DNA of 64,000 bases from Dugong dugon (taxonomy: Eukaryota > Chordata > Mammalia > Sirenia > Dugongidae): assembly GCA_030035585.1 (NCBI GenBank), contig CM057481.1, forward strand, positions 61,327,128 through 61,391,127, in the 5' to 3' direction. Below, in pieces: positions 22,800 through 34,540 of the stretch (positions are counted from its first letter, which is position 1; every line of letters starts with the position of its first letter). The translations under genes were made by a program, and so were the position numbers. The notes under the pieces were generated by a model. The model made no database searches, was not told the DNA's origin, and saw only the letters and a list, made by a program, of their open reading frames with translations.

Positions 22800-22996
22800 A
22801 TCTCATATACACTGAAAATATGTGGAGTTAGTTTGTGCTACCTGTTTTAAAGAAAGTAGAATATTTCTACATCAGTCCTTGAAAACAGTGAAATCATAGC
22901 AACATACTTATCAATCTTCAATTCATTTGGCATTTCTTTTAATGTCATTAACAACTCTGGAACTAAAATTTTCATATTTTTGAAAATGCTTAGCCT

Positions 22997-23275
22997 TACA
23001 CTGTCCAATGTGGTAGTCACTAGCCATGTATGGCTATGGAACACCTGAAATGTAGCTAGTGCTAATTGAGATCTAACTGTAAAATATAAACTAGATGTCA
23101 TGTACATGAGAAAAGAATGTAAGATATCTCATTAATAATTTGTGTATTGATTAAATGCTGAAATAATATTTTTAATATATTGGGTTAATATATAATAATA
23201 AATATGACTATTAAAAAATTTAAAATTACATATATGTAGCTTGCATTATATTTCTATTGGACAGCACTGGCTTAG
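22997..23275 (+). mobile_element. hAT-Charlie-type DNA transposon remnant
   Basis: ACACTGTCCAATGTGGTAGT CACTAGCCA at the left and ATTATATTTCTATTGGACAG CACTG at the right are near-inverse ends of a short nonautonomous hAT-like element, related to 4505-5050 and 50498-50815. Confidence 0.8.
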
Positions 23276-25646
23276 CCTTCTGCTGGCTAACATATCTCTA
23301 GAGACCACTGGATAATCCAGGTACTATCACATCACAATTTAATGAGAAACAAAGAAAATCTGAAAAGTAAAAGCATTCCTTTAATCTTTAAGTGAGTTCT
23401 TAGAAAAACTCATGTAGTACCAGAAAATTGTTTGGACAAATATAAGGACCTGAGTACTATGAAACAGAAACAGAAACGGAATTCAAACCAACTAAGTCTG
23501 CAGTTCTTTGGTTAGGGTGGTTTCGTTGAACTGGTAAAGACCAAAGAACTGATGACATTAAGGAAAACATGGAAGTAGTGAGGCTGACACTCAACCAATA
23601 ATTCGAAACCAAAGAAACTTGCTTACATTACAACCTGTGTCATGAAACTCCATCTCATTTAATAGCTACCCCCAACTGCTAAGAATCTGCAAAAAGAAAC
23701 AATAAAACCAGAAATGTAACAGAGGAATCACAGAAATTCATGTAATAGAATTCTGGACTTTAGGATTTCCAATATAAAGTATCAATACTCCTGTTTAGGT
23801 ACAGACTATTCCCAGGAAGTTATGGCCCTAGTGCCTGAACACTGATAAAAAATGGAAGAGCTATCTTCCGCTATCCAACTAATACTCTCCATGGTAACAG
23901 AAGTATAGTAGCAGGCCATGAATTATCAAAAGAAGGGTGCTTCCTACACAACTAAAACCAAGCTTGGAAGACTAAAAAGCCAACAGGGAGGTAACACATG
24001 ACCTACAATTAGCTTATGAGATTAGTATCTTTGGGTATATTCTTTTCTGACTGCATTCATGAAGGTCTATTTAGCAGCGACAGTAGCAGCAAATGATAAA
24101 ACAGCAATGAAAGAGTGGCAACTAACCAGAAAGTAAAATATTACCAGAACCGTGAACTGAAAGAGAATATAGCAGAAGCAGAAGCAAATACAAAGTGATG
24201 AGTCTGGAAGAAAAAAATATATAGAAACACACACATATATATAATTTTGGAACAAAAGTCAACAGAAAAATGGTGCTAATAAATAGAATTTAGTTTCTCA
24301 GTTAACTGAAACAGTCTTCAAATAGAGCAGTAGAAGATTTAACAGAATATTTAAATATTTAAACAATGTAAATATCTGAACCAAAAGTAAATTTGAGATT
24401 CAAATTTCCATTGCTAAAGTCTTTTCAGAGTCAGAACTAAGTCATCATATAACTATTATAAAACAAGAAAAAATACCCTAGTAAAATTCTACTTAAACTT
24501 ACTGAAGAGGTGGAGGACAACTGGTTTGAGAAGGAAAATCTCACTTGGGGAAATAGAAAGTAAACAGTAAGGAAACTATTTAAAATTAGAGAAAGGCGTA
24601 TATAAAGTGTTTTAGTCCCTGCATTTATTTTTGTCATAGAGAAATAGCTAAATCCGAAATCTAATCCTAAATTCTAGAGAATGAAATATATCTGGATTTT
24701 TTTTTCTGAGGAGACTAATTTTTACATTAAAATCAAGTCAGATTTTCTCTAAATGACTTTATAATTCCAAAATTAGATGATTAAAGTCAAGATATTATTC
24801 CTTTTTTAAAAAATTAAACTTTAATCACTAGAAGTAATTTGAATTATGAGCCTTAAAACTCCCAATTACGATTATGACTAAACAATTCTGCACTGTTTGA
24901 TATCTTGCCATTTTATAAAACATTTTAGAAAGTAACAATTTTGTAGAATAAAAAATAATTCTCAGCTATAGTATCTTCATTTTGCCAAGTAGTTTCACTT
25001 AAAGCCCACTTTAAAAGCACTGGGACTCAGCCTTAAAGGGCAGAAGCCACGCTAGTTAAAACAAGCATGGGAAGCGTTCACTTCACTTCCTAAACATCAA
25101 CAATACAATACTGAGATTTCTCCATAAAACTACTGAAATAAATGCTAACTTGAAAAAAAATCCCACAAAAGTTAGCCATTAGTAGAAAAATCAAAATCAG
25201 ATATTTCCCAGCATGAAGAACTCCCTTGGTAAATTTTGATGCTTATGAGGTTAAAAACATGCAATGACCGATGTCAATAAATGTTAGAGGGGAAAAATAA
25301 ATGTTACTGTATACTCAACAGTATACTGTTTTTTAAGGATCTGTTGTTAGTTTGACACAGAACTAAAAGTTTTAAAGAGCGTTTCTATTAGAAGCTATAA
25401 TCAAATAGGTCGCATTTTATGTTCTAATTAAGTTGCAATTACAAATTCCTTCAAGTATAATAAAATACATTCTTCATTAACAGCATTAAAGAAATAACCT
25501 AAACACATTATAAATCAACATTACAACATATGTAAGTTCTACCTGAGGACAGTAAAAGTTGGCCTTCAAACCAAGCTACACAACACACTTTATCTGATAT
25601 AAGTGCTCCAACATCTCTTCTATCAACATCATTAAAATCATCCTAC
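23276..25646. other. Intron 14, right part, nothing recognised
   Basis: About 2.4 kb of AT-rich intronic DNA leading to the exon 14 donor. I found no repeat consensus, RNA gene or splice-bounded frame here. Confidence 0.5.
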
Positions 25647-26365
25647 CTGTTTGGACCGAGGTCTACCGGGAGAAAATTTTCTTTTGGTAATAGCTGGTTT
25701 ACCCATGCCAATTTTTGGAGTGACTGAGATGTAAGTTGTTGGCATGATGTTTCCAGCAGAAGAATTGAGAGCTGAAGGGTAACAATGCAGCATGTCATGT
25801 GAAGGCAAGTCTGAAGAAAGAGTTGGAGGGGAAGACACATTTGCCTTGCTTATGTCTGCTACTGATGAAAATGATGATTCTGTCTCAGATGGTAATTTTA
25901 AAGATGTGTCTCCTTGGCATGAACTATCTTTTACATAACCCTCAATTGCAGGAGTCATTTCAAATTCCATAAACCCAGTGGAAGATTCAGAATTTTCTTT
26001 CTGTTCCATTTCTGCTTGTAACCTTTCTGTAGGCAACTGTTCTTTAGAACATACAGAAGTACTTTCCTCAGATGGGGACTTTAAGGTTTCTGGTGGAACA
26101 GAGACAGATTCAATGGTTGATTTTGAAGGCCTTGATTCTTCTGGGGATACCACCATTTTAGGTTCTTCTGAAGAGTGTAGTTCCTCTTGCTGTACAATGT
26201 TCTGGTGTGCAATGACTTCAATGTTTTCTGTCACTTCCATTTTGTTTTCATTTTGATCTTCATGACAAATATGCATTACTTTAGAAGACACTTCCAGTTT
26301 TTCACTATTAACTTCACAAGAAATCTGACTTTCCAATTCAAGATGCATTTTATTTTCAGATGATT
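25647..26365 (-). CDS. KMT2C: KMT2C exon 14: large Ser/Glu-rich linker ending in a basic AT-hook-like motif
   Basis: The exon is 719 nt, the largest here, with acceptor TTTTATAG|AATCAT and donor CAAACAG|gtagga. It enters in phase 1 and ends in phase 0. It encodes about 240 residues without a stop, rich in Ser, Glu, Thr and Pro, with no folded-domain signature. The first two thirds are loosely similar to remembered human sequence (EVTENIEV, EESRPSK and KEQKENSE-like blocks are recognisable). The last roughly 60 residues are nearly identical, from SSDLPSHDML through TPKIGMGKPAITKRK to FSPGRPRSKQ. The terminal GRPRSK within a basic run resembles an AT-hook core, which is an inference. An open frame continues upstream of the acceptor into intron, but the AG and phase fix the exon start. 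The antisense open frame at 25978-26256 is a shadow of this exon. Confidence 0.97.
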
Positions 26366-26597
26366 CTATAAAATTTGGAATATTCATCATATTAATGTAC
26401 ATATACATTTCAAAATTTCTAACTGTGACTAAATATAAGACATTAATAATATATTGTTAATATATTAATAACAGGCTTTGGCAGAAAAGGGGGGACAGGA
26501 GTTTAAAGACATCTTTTTGGTTAAACCATGACTTAGAAAGTATTCATTAAGAATAGCTATTAAGAAACTATTTTGTTCTGTAAGCCTTCATCTTAAG

Positions 26598-26856
26598 TGA
26601 GAATAACAGCACAGTTGGAAGAGCATAGTCAATGTCACTGAACTGTGTATGTAGAAATTTTTAAAACGGTGTATCTTTGGCTATCTGTATTTTCATCAAA
26701 AAAAAAAAAAAAAAAAAAAAAGGTTGAGAATTTAGAGGCTTAATATGTTGTGGGGTTGTTAACCAATGTCATAAAACAACATGTGTACTACTGTTTCATG
26801 AGAAACTATTTGTTCTGTAAGCCTTCACCTGAAATACAATAAAATAAAAAAAAGAA
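26598..26856 (+). mobile_element. L1 3' UTR fragments (elephant-type)
   Basis: CTGAACTGTGTATGTAGAAA...TTTTCATC and a 24-base A-run (about 26698-26721) precede a second piece, GTTGTGGGGTTGTTAACCAA TG...CTGTAAGCCTTCACCTG, that matches the 3' UTR end at 59040-59130. Two short insertions appear adjacent. Confidence 0.7.
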
Positions 26857-28393
26857 TAGCTATTAAGTTAATAAAAATCACCATACTTAACAGTTTATGG
26901 ATTCGAATCAGTCCCAGACCAGAAAACCTTACAAAAACATGGCCCTAAATGGATCCCCGGGTTTATGGTAATTTCTAAAAAGAATATATTAAGATAAAAT
27001 TAATCACTGATACAATCCTATTACACATAATGTTTTATAGCTTGAACAATTACAAAAGGATTGAAAATTATGTAGGCAAAGTTATCATCCTCATTTTACA
27101 GGTAGGAAAATGAGGTTCAGTGATGTCATGTGAAGTGTTCATACTAAAAAAGCGAAAACTAGAAAAGAACACACAGATATTTTGCAACAGCAGACACCCA
27201 AATGTAATAAAGATTCTGTAGATTCAAACGAGTAACAAGCAAAGACAGAAAAGATTTACTAACTAGAAAAATTATTTTGCTTAACTGTACCCACCAATGT
27301 ACTCAACACATTTTTTTGGATATAACTCTTGTTCTTCCTGATCGTCTATATTCTAAAGAGGCTAATCTTAGCAAGCCATTAAACTTAATTAGCTATCAGA
27401 AATATAATCACTGACTGGTAAATTTTATATCAGTGTACTACTGTGCTAAACCTTTAACCCAACCTTACTTAAGAGAAAAGTTGCAGGTCTAAATGACATG
27501 CACCGTAAGAGGCTCTATAAAGTAGGAACACTGAAGATAAAAAGCGCTTATTCTCCCAACGCTGTGAGGGCAATTTTTAAATTATACTATAGAAACTCTA
27601 GTTTCTTCATCTACTATTTACCAGCCAGTAACTACATATCTACCTTCTGATACAAAATGAAATCTCCCTACTCATTCTTGATACACTGAAAGACTACAAC
27701 TGAGGATAAAGGAAAAACATCAAATAATATATCTGGCAGTACTAAATATTTTTTAAATGCTTAAACGTTTCAAAAATACTTAACGGAAGAAAGTGAATGA
27801 TAAAAAATGGACTTTAAACTAAATACATACAATGATGAATGAATTCTTAAGGGTTTAAAACCAAAGGACCATCATTTGAGTGACTCAAGTGAAACATACT
27901 TCTCACGATGCTGCATGAAGCCTAAATTACGTGCTAACAGAAGACAACAACTTAAAAGTCTCACTGGCAAAGAGAAACGTGCATTCCACACATAAACCAC
28001 AACCAGCATATTCTCCCTGTTCTATTTTAGGCAGGAAGTTTTTGGATAAAAATGTAAACATGCTCTACATTCCAAGCAGTTCAATTACTTTCTGCTACTA
28101 GGTTCTTATATAATGATTTTAACTTGCTTCAGAATGTAACAAATATTTGATACACCAACTCTTTATAGAGACTCTGAACTCACTTAGAATCCATTGTCAC
28201 TACTTTTCGAGGAAGGCATCATGTGACTAAAAGGTTTAGTTACTGTACTGTGTATATAGCAATTGCAAAATATTGTAACTATCCATTGGAATATTTGAAA
28301 AGTTAATGGATAGTGGCTCAAATCTGCATAGAACCATAAAAGTATTATATCTTGTAAACTGATCAAATCAGACAATATGAGCAGACTGCTTAC
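26857..28393. other. Intron 13, little recognised
   Basis: Apart from a short MIR-like piece (CCTCATTTTACAGGTAGGAA AATGAGG at about 27089-27115) I see no feature. Confidence 0.5.
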
Positions 28394-28465
28394 CAGAAAT
28401 GAGAAGACAATCTGTGTCAAGACTTTCTGGTGCTTTCTGTTGCTCTTCAGCATGGACTTCAACTG
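28394..28465 (-). CDS. KMT2C: KMT2C exon 13: short linker exon
   Basis: The exon is 72 nt, with acceptor ATTCTCAG|CAGTTG and donor TTTCTG|gtaagc. Both borders are phase 1. It encodes about 24 residues including EEQQKAPESLDTD. Remembered human sequence has a slightly longer HPSES-type stretch here, so a two-residue length difference is likely, without a frame change. There is no recognised domain. The exon is supported mainly by its splice borders, its phase fit to exons 12 and 14, and the recognisable EEQQK...ESLDTD core. Confidence 0.93.
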
Positions 28466-29383
28466 CTGAGAATAACACATTATGGAATCTATAGCAAGGA
28501 GTCAAAATTCCTCTAACACTACTCCTTCAACAATCATTTGAGTAGGAGTTTATTTCGCTACCAAATGCCAATTTCCAATACAAGCACAAAACACATTATC
28601 ACTATCAGTAAGTAGGATAAGAAGACAAAATTAGGAATCTTATTATGCACTATGATAGAATTTATTATTACAGATAGCTTTATTTTTCTTCCCTTTACAT
28701 CTGCATGAAGCACGCTTTCAGTGAGTTGTTAAATGTAAACTTAACAAATTTCAAAAAAATCTCAGGCTTTTTATGTATATACTCAATTTATATAATATAA
28801 AATTTCCCATAAAATCCCACAGACTTTCATATGAAACCATAATTAAATTCAGTTAAGTAGTTTTTCCCAACCTAGTCTCTTGTTAATTCTAGATTCTCAT
28901 GTACAATAATGCTATTATCAGTACTGTCAAAAGCTTAATTGAAATATCATTGAAATAACTGAAATAACCCTCAACAGAACTACTGAGATTACCTAAAATA
29001 ATGATTTTTCATTAACTCAGTATGAAACACCTCCCATTCAGCAACAGCTCTAGTTAGTAGTTAGAAGTCTAACTACAGGAAGAGAAAAATACCAAATTGT
29101 TTTTTAATGAAAATCATTTGATCACTAAACAAAGTATGCAGTTATGATTAAGTCTAGATTAGAGCAGAACTACAATCTGTAAGTGCCCTTTCTCCTATTA
29201 TTTTCTTCCTAAGGTTATTAGTTTTACTAAAAAGCTCCTTTCTAAACAATTTCCTGAGTGACTGTATCTGTGCTAATTTTTATATAGAGATCTGAAGTTT
29301 TAGTAGATGCACATATATTACTCACTATATACATACATTTTCTTCACAAAATAGAGCACAACCATTATCACAAGCATTCTTAC
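28466..29383. other. Intron 12, nothing recognised
   Basis: 918 nt of AT-rich intronic DNA between exons 13 and 12, with no named repeat. Confidence 0.55.
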
Positions 29384-29497
29384 CATCTGGAACAATTCCA
29401 GGTATGAACTCTTGACCTTTGACATCTTTACTAACTGCTTGCTCCAGAAATACCATAGGGTCTTCAGGTCCTTCAACTTCCATTTCATTGTTATAAT
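29384..29497 (-). CDS. KMT2C: KMT2C exon 12: acidic linker
   Basis: The exon is 114 nt, with acceptor CTGTTAAG|ATTATA and donor CAGATG|gtaaga. Both borders are phase 1, so the exon is frame-neutral. It encodes DYNNEMEVEGPED at its start and GIVPD at its end. There is no zinc-binding motif; the sequence is acidic and presumably disordered. It lies between the first PHD cluster and the large exon 14 linker. The start and end are well conserved against remembered human sequence, and the middle less so. Confidence 0.95.
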
Positions 29498-30286
29498 CTT
29501 AACAGAAAATAATGTATATATTCTCTAGATCAGAATGCGTTTTTCTGTTGTTGTTAACTCAGTCAACAATAGTATCACCAAAAATGTCATAAGTATAACT
29601 TTAGATATTTCTGTTCTAACCAGATATTTAAATTTTAAAAAAACATGAAAAGTACAATGTATTAAAAGATAGTTGGCACTTTATTCTTTAAAAAAGGATA
29701 TTCCACGAGTGTATACTGATAGCATCCTGTAAATGAAATGTTAGTAATTAATTAAGATAATTCTACTTAAATCTCTTGTAGATGATAAAACAGGACTATT
29801 CTAAAAGTTGCCATTCATACTGATGAAAATGAAAAATAAACTGGTAAGCAGGTCTTACCCTTTAAGAAGTTTGTTATTACGCTCATAACCAACAGGGTAC
29901 TATTATAAATATTCCATACTTGAACAAAATTTTGGGCTCAAGAAGCAAGAATTCACATTTAAGAAGTTATGAAACTAAAACTTGTTTAGAGCAAGATAAC
30001 CTGGATTATGAAGAGCAAACTAGGTCATATGCCCAAAGGCTGAAGAACTTTCACCATTGGGCTAAAGAACACAACTGGAATTCAAATATGAGAACTGTCT
30101 TAAAGCAGTTAGATAAGATTTTAGTCAACAGAGTCAGAGATAACCAAGATAATACGCATATTTCAAGGTTGAGAAATTGAGAATAAGATGGGATCTGATA
30201 CACAGGACTCTACCATTATTACTAAAGTAGTATACTGGTGACTGATTAGGACAGCTTCCTGAAAAAAGCAAAAATCTCAGGTTTAC
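29498..30286. other. Intron 11, with an 86-codon plus-strand open frame
   Basis: 789 nt. An ATG-initiated frame of 86 codons (29920-30180, plus strand) stands out for its length in AT-rich DNA and its mixed, protein-like composition, but I recognise no domain in it and it is antisense to KMT2C. Not called a gene. Confidence 0.5.
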
Positions 30287-30438
30287 CTGTCCTGAGTTCA
30301 GCCACCTCCATTTCATCACCTGGCTGTATCGAATCCATCGCGACTGTTAAGTGTTTACAATACATGCAGATATACTCTTCTTTCAGTTGAGAATCTAGTT
30401 CATGATCCGTTGGTTTGTCACATTCTAAGTGAACCCAC
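30287..30438 (-). CDS. KMT2C: KMT2C exon 11: end of fourth PHD finger
   Basis: The exon is 152 nt, with acceptor ATAATAG|GTGGGT and donor GGACAG|gtaaac. It enters in phase 2, completing AGG, and leaves with the first base of an Asp codon. It encodes WVHLECDKPTDHELD, then KEEYICMYCKH, giving the last His/Cys ligands of the fourth PHD. It continues into an acidic tail that begins the linker (QPGDEMEVAEL). The tail shows several substitutions against remembered human sequence, while the finger itself is conserved. The intron to exon 10 is only 411 nt and appears free of recent insertions. Confidence 0.96.
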
Positions 30439-30849
30439 CTATTATGACAAATATATTTAAATAAAAATATTTAATTTAAAGTCAATTTAATTTCTAGGGG
30501 AGGGGAGGGCAATTGTTGAAATGGGAGAGGGGTAAAGGATGACGAGAGAAAGCTTATAGGGGATGGTAAATGGCAAAGGTTCTAAAAAAGGACTTGGCAT
30601 TTTTTACTTCCACATTTTTAAAGTATTTCCTCTTTACTTTGTCCTCTTCATACTCATTTCTATTCTTGTCTTTTCTTTTGCCTCTCAGACCCATAAAAAC
30701 ACAATTTAATTCCATCTATACCAACAGTCAGTACTAAAGGGATTACTGGTGTGGTAAAAGCTTGGAGCTCAAAGGTATATGGTAGGGCAAGTGATTACAT
30801 GGATAAAACAATCTACAAAATGATTTAATGGAATAACTGTATCTCTCAC

Positions 30850-31019
30850 CTTTTACACATATTACAATGAAGCATGTCTTCCTGATATTCTGGATGGTAG
30901 CACTTCCCACAAAAAGGACATAAATTATCCTGCTGTTGGTAACAACTGTCACAAACTAGGCAATTGTGGTGCCACTGAGAACTAGATCGTGTGCCACATT
31001 CTACACATATTCTGCAATT
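30850..31019 (-). CDS. KMT2C: KMT2C exon 10: RING-like/PHD linker and start of fourth PHD
   Basis: The exon is 170 nt, with acceptor GTTTAG|AATTGC and donor AAAAG|gtgaga. It starts in phase 0 and ends with two bases of an Arg codon finished by exon 11. It encodes a Cys/His-dense stretch: CRICVECG, WHHNC, CDSC, CPFCGKCYHP and LHCNMCKR. In the family this overlaps the end of finger three and supplies the first ligands of the fourth PHD (CPFC...CNMC). Compared with my recollection of human KMT2C there are only a few substitutions, including Ile to Val in the first knuckle, changes around the CDSC knuckle, and EYQE in place of ELQK after the YHP motif. All zinc ligands are kept. Confidence 0.96.
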
Positions 31020-31785
31020 CTAAACACCAGGGGGGAGAAAAAGAGGTTTGTTATGGATAAAATAGTCTGCTATTGCAATTCTGATGTAAACCTTTTTAAA
31101 GTAAATGAGACATTCATGGATTACATATTAAGCTCTAATTTTTACTATACTAATTTAGGGTGTATGTTTCTGAAAAAGCAACTTGTTTTGAAATGTCTGA
31201 TGTGACCTTAAACAATCTGCACTAAAACCTCCAGGAAAACATGAATAGGTATGGGGGCATCCAGAACACATAAAAGGGAAAGGAAGAAAACCAAGAACAC
31301 AGCAACCCAAACTTCAAAAAAAAAAGCATATTCAGAAATCAGGAGTAACTTTTGCAAAATAAGTCTACTTAAATCACTACTGTAGAAAGCAAAACTGGGC
31401 TGCTAAGATATTCCGTCAGCTTCTGGGTAGCCTAGGAACTAAAAACAAAAACTTGTGCAAAAGAAACAGCATCACCCACTCCAAACGACTTGGCATTTGA
31501 AGTTGTGAAAGTAAGCACTCCACACCCAAATCCAATGATGACTCTCTATATTTTCAGAATGAAGAGTGGGCTATCCTCACCAAAGTGGAACTGTTTATGA
31601 AGTGCATGGCTTGCCAGATGTTGGCTAAATACTTTTTGGTGCCTGTGCACTAGCCAGCCTTAAAATCTTAAGTGCAAGGCTGATAAATTGTAGGGCTCTC
31701 ATTATTCACCACAACTTCCCAATATAAAACACCAATAAAAGTAATTTCATCTTTTTGAGCTGCCAGGTTGATATGAATGAGGTGC
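31020..31785. other. Intron 9, part next to exon 10, nothing recognised
   Basis: Intronic DNA between the exon 10 acceptor and an L1. No repeat or gene is identified. Confidence 0.5.
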
Positions 31786-31789
31786 TCAC

Positions 31790-33220
31790 CCAAAAACAGA
31801 AATAAGCATGAACACCATAGATTTGCTAAAGTCTTATAGATTTAAAACTCATGCACTTGTAAGTATTGATGTAAAAGTCCCGAATGAAATATTAGCAAAC
31901 AGACTACAATATCACATTAACAAAATAAACCATGACCAAGTGGGGTTTGTGCCAGAAATGCAAGGATGGTTAAATATTAGAAAATCTACTAATAAAATCT
32001 AGCATACTACTAGTCTGAGAAGAAAAAATACCATATTTTTACGCAAATAATGCACACATTATACGTTTTTTGCCAACCGTGCACCCCTCACGCATTGTGC
32101 TCTATGTGTTCTACGTGTGTGAGTGCATTATTCACATGGACACATTATTCACAAAAAATGCACTCATTATTTCAATAGACGCTGAAAAAGCCTTTGAAAA
32201 ACACATTCCTACTAAAAACTCTTGAAAAAAATAGAAATGGATGAGTATTTCTTTAGTTTGATAAAATACATAAATCTTCATCCTAAAGCCAGTATCTTAT
32301 TTACGGAATTAGTGGAGGAACCCTAGAGATATTACCACTAAGGTCAGGAACAAATCAAGGATGTCTACTATCTTCACTACTATTTAACATGATTCTGGAG
32401 CCAATGTAAATAGAATTGAGAAAACAATCAGAGGCACAAAAATACGAAAACCCTAGATAATTAATCATAAAATTGATACAATAAAATAATTCAGTAAAAT
32501 AGCAGGATATGAACTTAGCATGCAAAAATCAACAGAATTCATATACACAAATTATAACTGGTTAAAATATATAATGAAGGAGAAAAACCTCACAAGAGTA
32601 GCACTACAGATAAAACAAGAATAAACAAGAAATGTTCAAAGCCTATACAAGGAAATTACAAAACATTCCTGAAAGACACAAAACTAGACTTGAACAAATG
32701 GAAAGATTTTCCTTTTTCTTGGTTAGGATGTCCTACCATCAAGACATCAATTCTCCCTTATTTAATTTAAAAATTTATTGTAATCTCAACCCCAGTGAGG
32801 TTTTCACGGAGCTAGATAAATTGATCTTAAAGTTCATATGGAAAAATAAACACACAAGAACAACTAGGAAAAATATGAAAAGAAAAAGTTCTCAGTGGGG
32901 AGGACCAACACTACCAGATACTGCAAAGCCTCTGTAACAGTGTGATACTGGTGCATGAATAGGACAGACCAAACAATGGAACAGAAATTCCAGAAATGAG
33001 CCCACTAAAAGAAAACTTCAGTATATGATAAAGGTGAAATGTCAAAGCAATAACAAAGATGGTCTTTTTAATGAATGGTTTTCAGACAACTGCATAGGCA
33101 ATTGGATAAAAGATACCTCCTACCATACATGGGGATCAATAAGAAAACATAAATATATGTTTATCATTAAAAAAAATTATAGGGAGGATAAACCAGAAAA
33201 TAATGAAGTTAGTTACCTAT
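31790..33220 (+). mobile_element. Old L1 ORF2 remnant, split by a small DNA element
   Basis: Plus-strand reverse-transcriptase region: the frame at 31808 encodes [14 protein letters not shown] and [13 protein letters not shown], typical of L1 RT. After the interruption at about 32030-32160 the next L1 block resumes with TTTCAATAGACGCTGAAAAA GCC. The later frame (32632-32937) covers an ORF2 segment with ELDKLILKFIWKNK. Stops and deletions make it inactive. Confidence 0.88.
32030..32160. mobile_element. Small inverted-end element inside L1, related to the 5406-5620 hairpin
   Basis: Left end TTTTTACGCAAATAATGC and the inverse of the right end (TTTTTGTGAATAATGTG) are similar, and the interior shares TTTTTTGCCAACCG with the hairpin at 5406. 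It lies exactly where L1 ORF2 sequence is interrupted. A TA-type target duplication is possible but not proven. Edges are approximate. Confidence 0.6.
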
Positions 33221-33564
33221 AAGAGGTAAGGGAAAATGGCTAGAAGTGATACAGGAGGGAGGGACACTTCTATGAGCAGAGTTTATCATATAGCTTTGAT
33301 TTTGAAAAGTGTGTTACGTTAATATCCTACATATTTTTTGAAAATTAAATCAATAAGAAGAGAGGGAAGCAAACTAATAATGAGAGCAAACTGAAATAGG
33401 TTTGTTTGTTGGACTGAGCAAATGAATACATGTGTTGAAGTTGTTGGAACCTAGGTTTCTAACTATAGAATGGACATGCAAGAATGGGAGACAGCAGAGA
33501 ACTCAGTAGGGAGGCAGTGGAAGCAAAGTATTGATGTAGTCTCATGATTTCTGTATATATGCAA
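33221..33564. other. Intron 9 stretch, nothing recognised
   Basis: Short intronic segment between an L1 remnant and an AfroSINE. Possibly the L1's degraded 3' end, but I cannot show this. Confidence 0.45.
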
Positions 33565-33766
33565 GAAGAGCCCTGGTGGTGAAGTGGTTAAGCACTTGGG
33601 TGCTAACCAAAAGGTCATGGTTCAAACTGACCAGCTGCTCCGAGGGAGAAAGATGTGGAAGTCTGCTTTTGTAAAGATTTATAGCCTTGGAAACCTTATG
33701 GGGCTGTTCGCCTCTGTCCTATAGGGTTGCTATGAGTTGGAATCAACTTGCTGGCAGTGGGTTTTT
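33565..33766 (+). mobile_element. AfroSINE, long type
   Basis: Head AGAGCCCTGGTGGTGAAGTG, long-type middle (TGTAAAGATTTATAGCCTTG) and tail GAATCAACTTGCTGGCAGTG. Confidence 0.9.
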
Positions 33767-33794
33767 ATATGTGCATACTTGCTTTTTTTATTCA

Positions 33795-34235
33795 AGTGTT
33801 AAAAAAGCAAAGATGTCACTTTGAGGACCAAGGTGCTGGACAATGAATAAGGAAGACCGAAGAATTGATGACTTTGTATTATGATGTTGGCAAAGAATAC
33901 TGAATATACCGCGGACTGCCAGAAGAATGAACAAGTCTGTCTTGGAAGAAGTACAGCCAGAGTGCTCCTTAGAGGCAAGAATGGTGAAACTCTGTCTCAC
34001 ATACTTTGGACATGGTATCAGGAGGGAACAGTCCCTGGAGGACATCATGATTGGTAAGATAGAGGGTTAGCAAAAAAGAGGAAGACCCTCAATGAGATAG
34101 ACTGACACAGCGGCTGCAATAATGGGCTCAAACACAGCAACGACTGAGAGGATGAAGCAGGACTGGGCAGTGTTTTGTTCTGTTGTACATAGGGTTGCTA
34201 TGAATTGGAACTGACTCAATGGCACCTAACTACAA
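33795..34235 (+). mobile_element. RTE-type LINE 3' end
   Basis: The longest of three RTE tails. Read in broken frames it encodes the terminal part of an RTE reverse transcriptase protein: a W-T-A-R-R-like block, then LTYFGH, SLED and KRGRPSMR, ending at the conserved GTTGCTATGAATTGGAACTG tail and CACCTAACTACAA. This is the BovB/RTE-clade C-terminus as I know it. Multiple frameshifts and stops. Confidence 0.82.
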
Positions 34236-34540
34236 TACTATGGATGTAGGTATATGTACTTGTATATATGTGTGTGTATAAGTGTATATACATGCATGTA
34301 TTTGCTAGTCCAGTGTGCTGAAAAGGCAGAGCAGCAAACACTCCCCAGTGGCAATGAGCACACTTAGCATCCATTCTCCCAGTAAAGAAGCCTGGGTTAC
34401 TTACTGAAAACAGAATGATTCCAGGGCTGGAGAGGGGAGGTAAAAGATAAGCTTGGACTATCCTGTTACGCTAAAAGCAATGAAGTGGTAAAAAAGAAAA
34501 AAAACAGCCAGGGCATGTCAGACAGTGTGAAGTGACTGTA

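Noticed and set aside
25978-26256. 92-codon plus-strand frame
   Set aside because: It lies entirely within KMT2C exon 14 on the opposite strand and is a shadow of that coding sequence.
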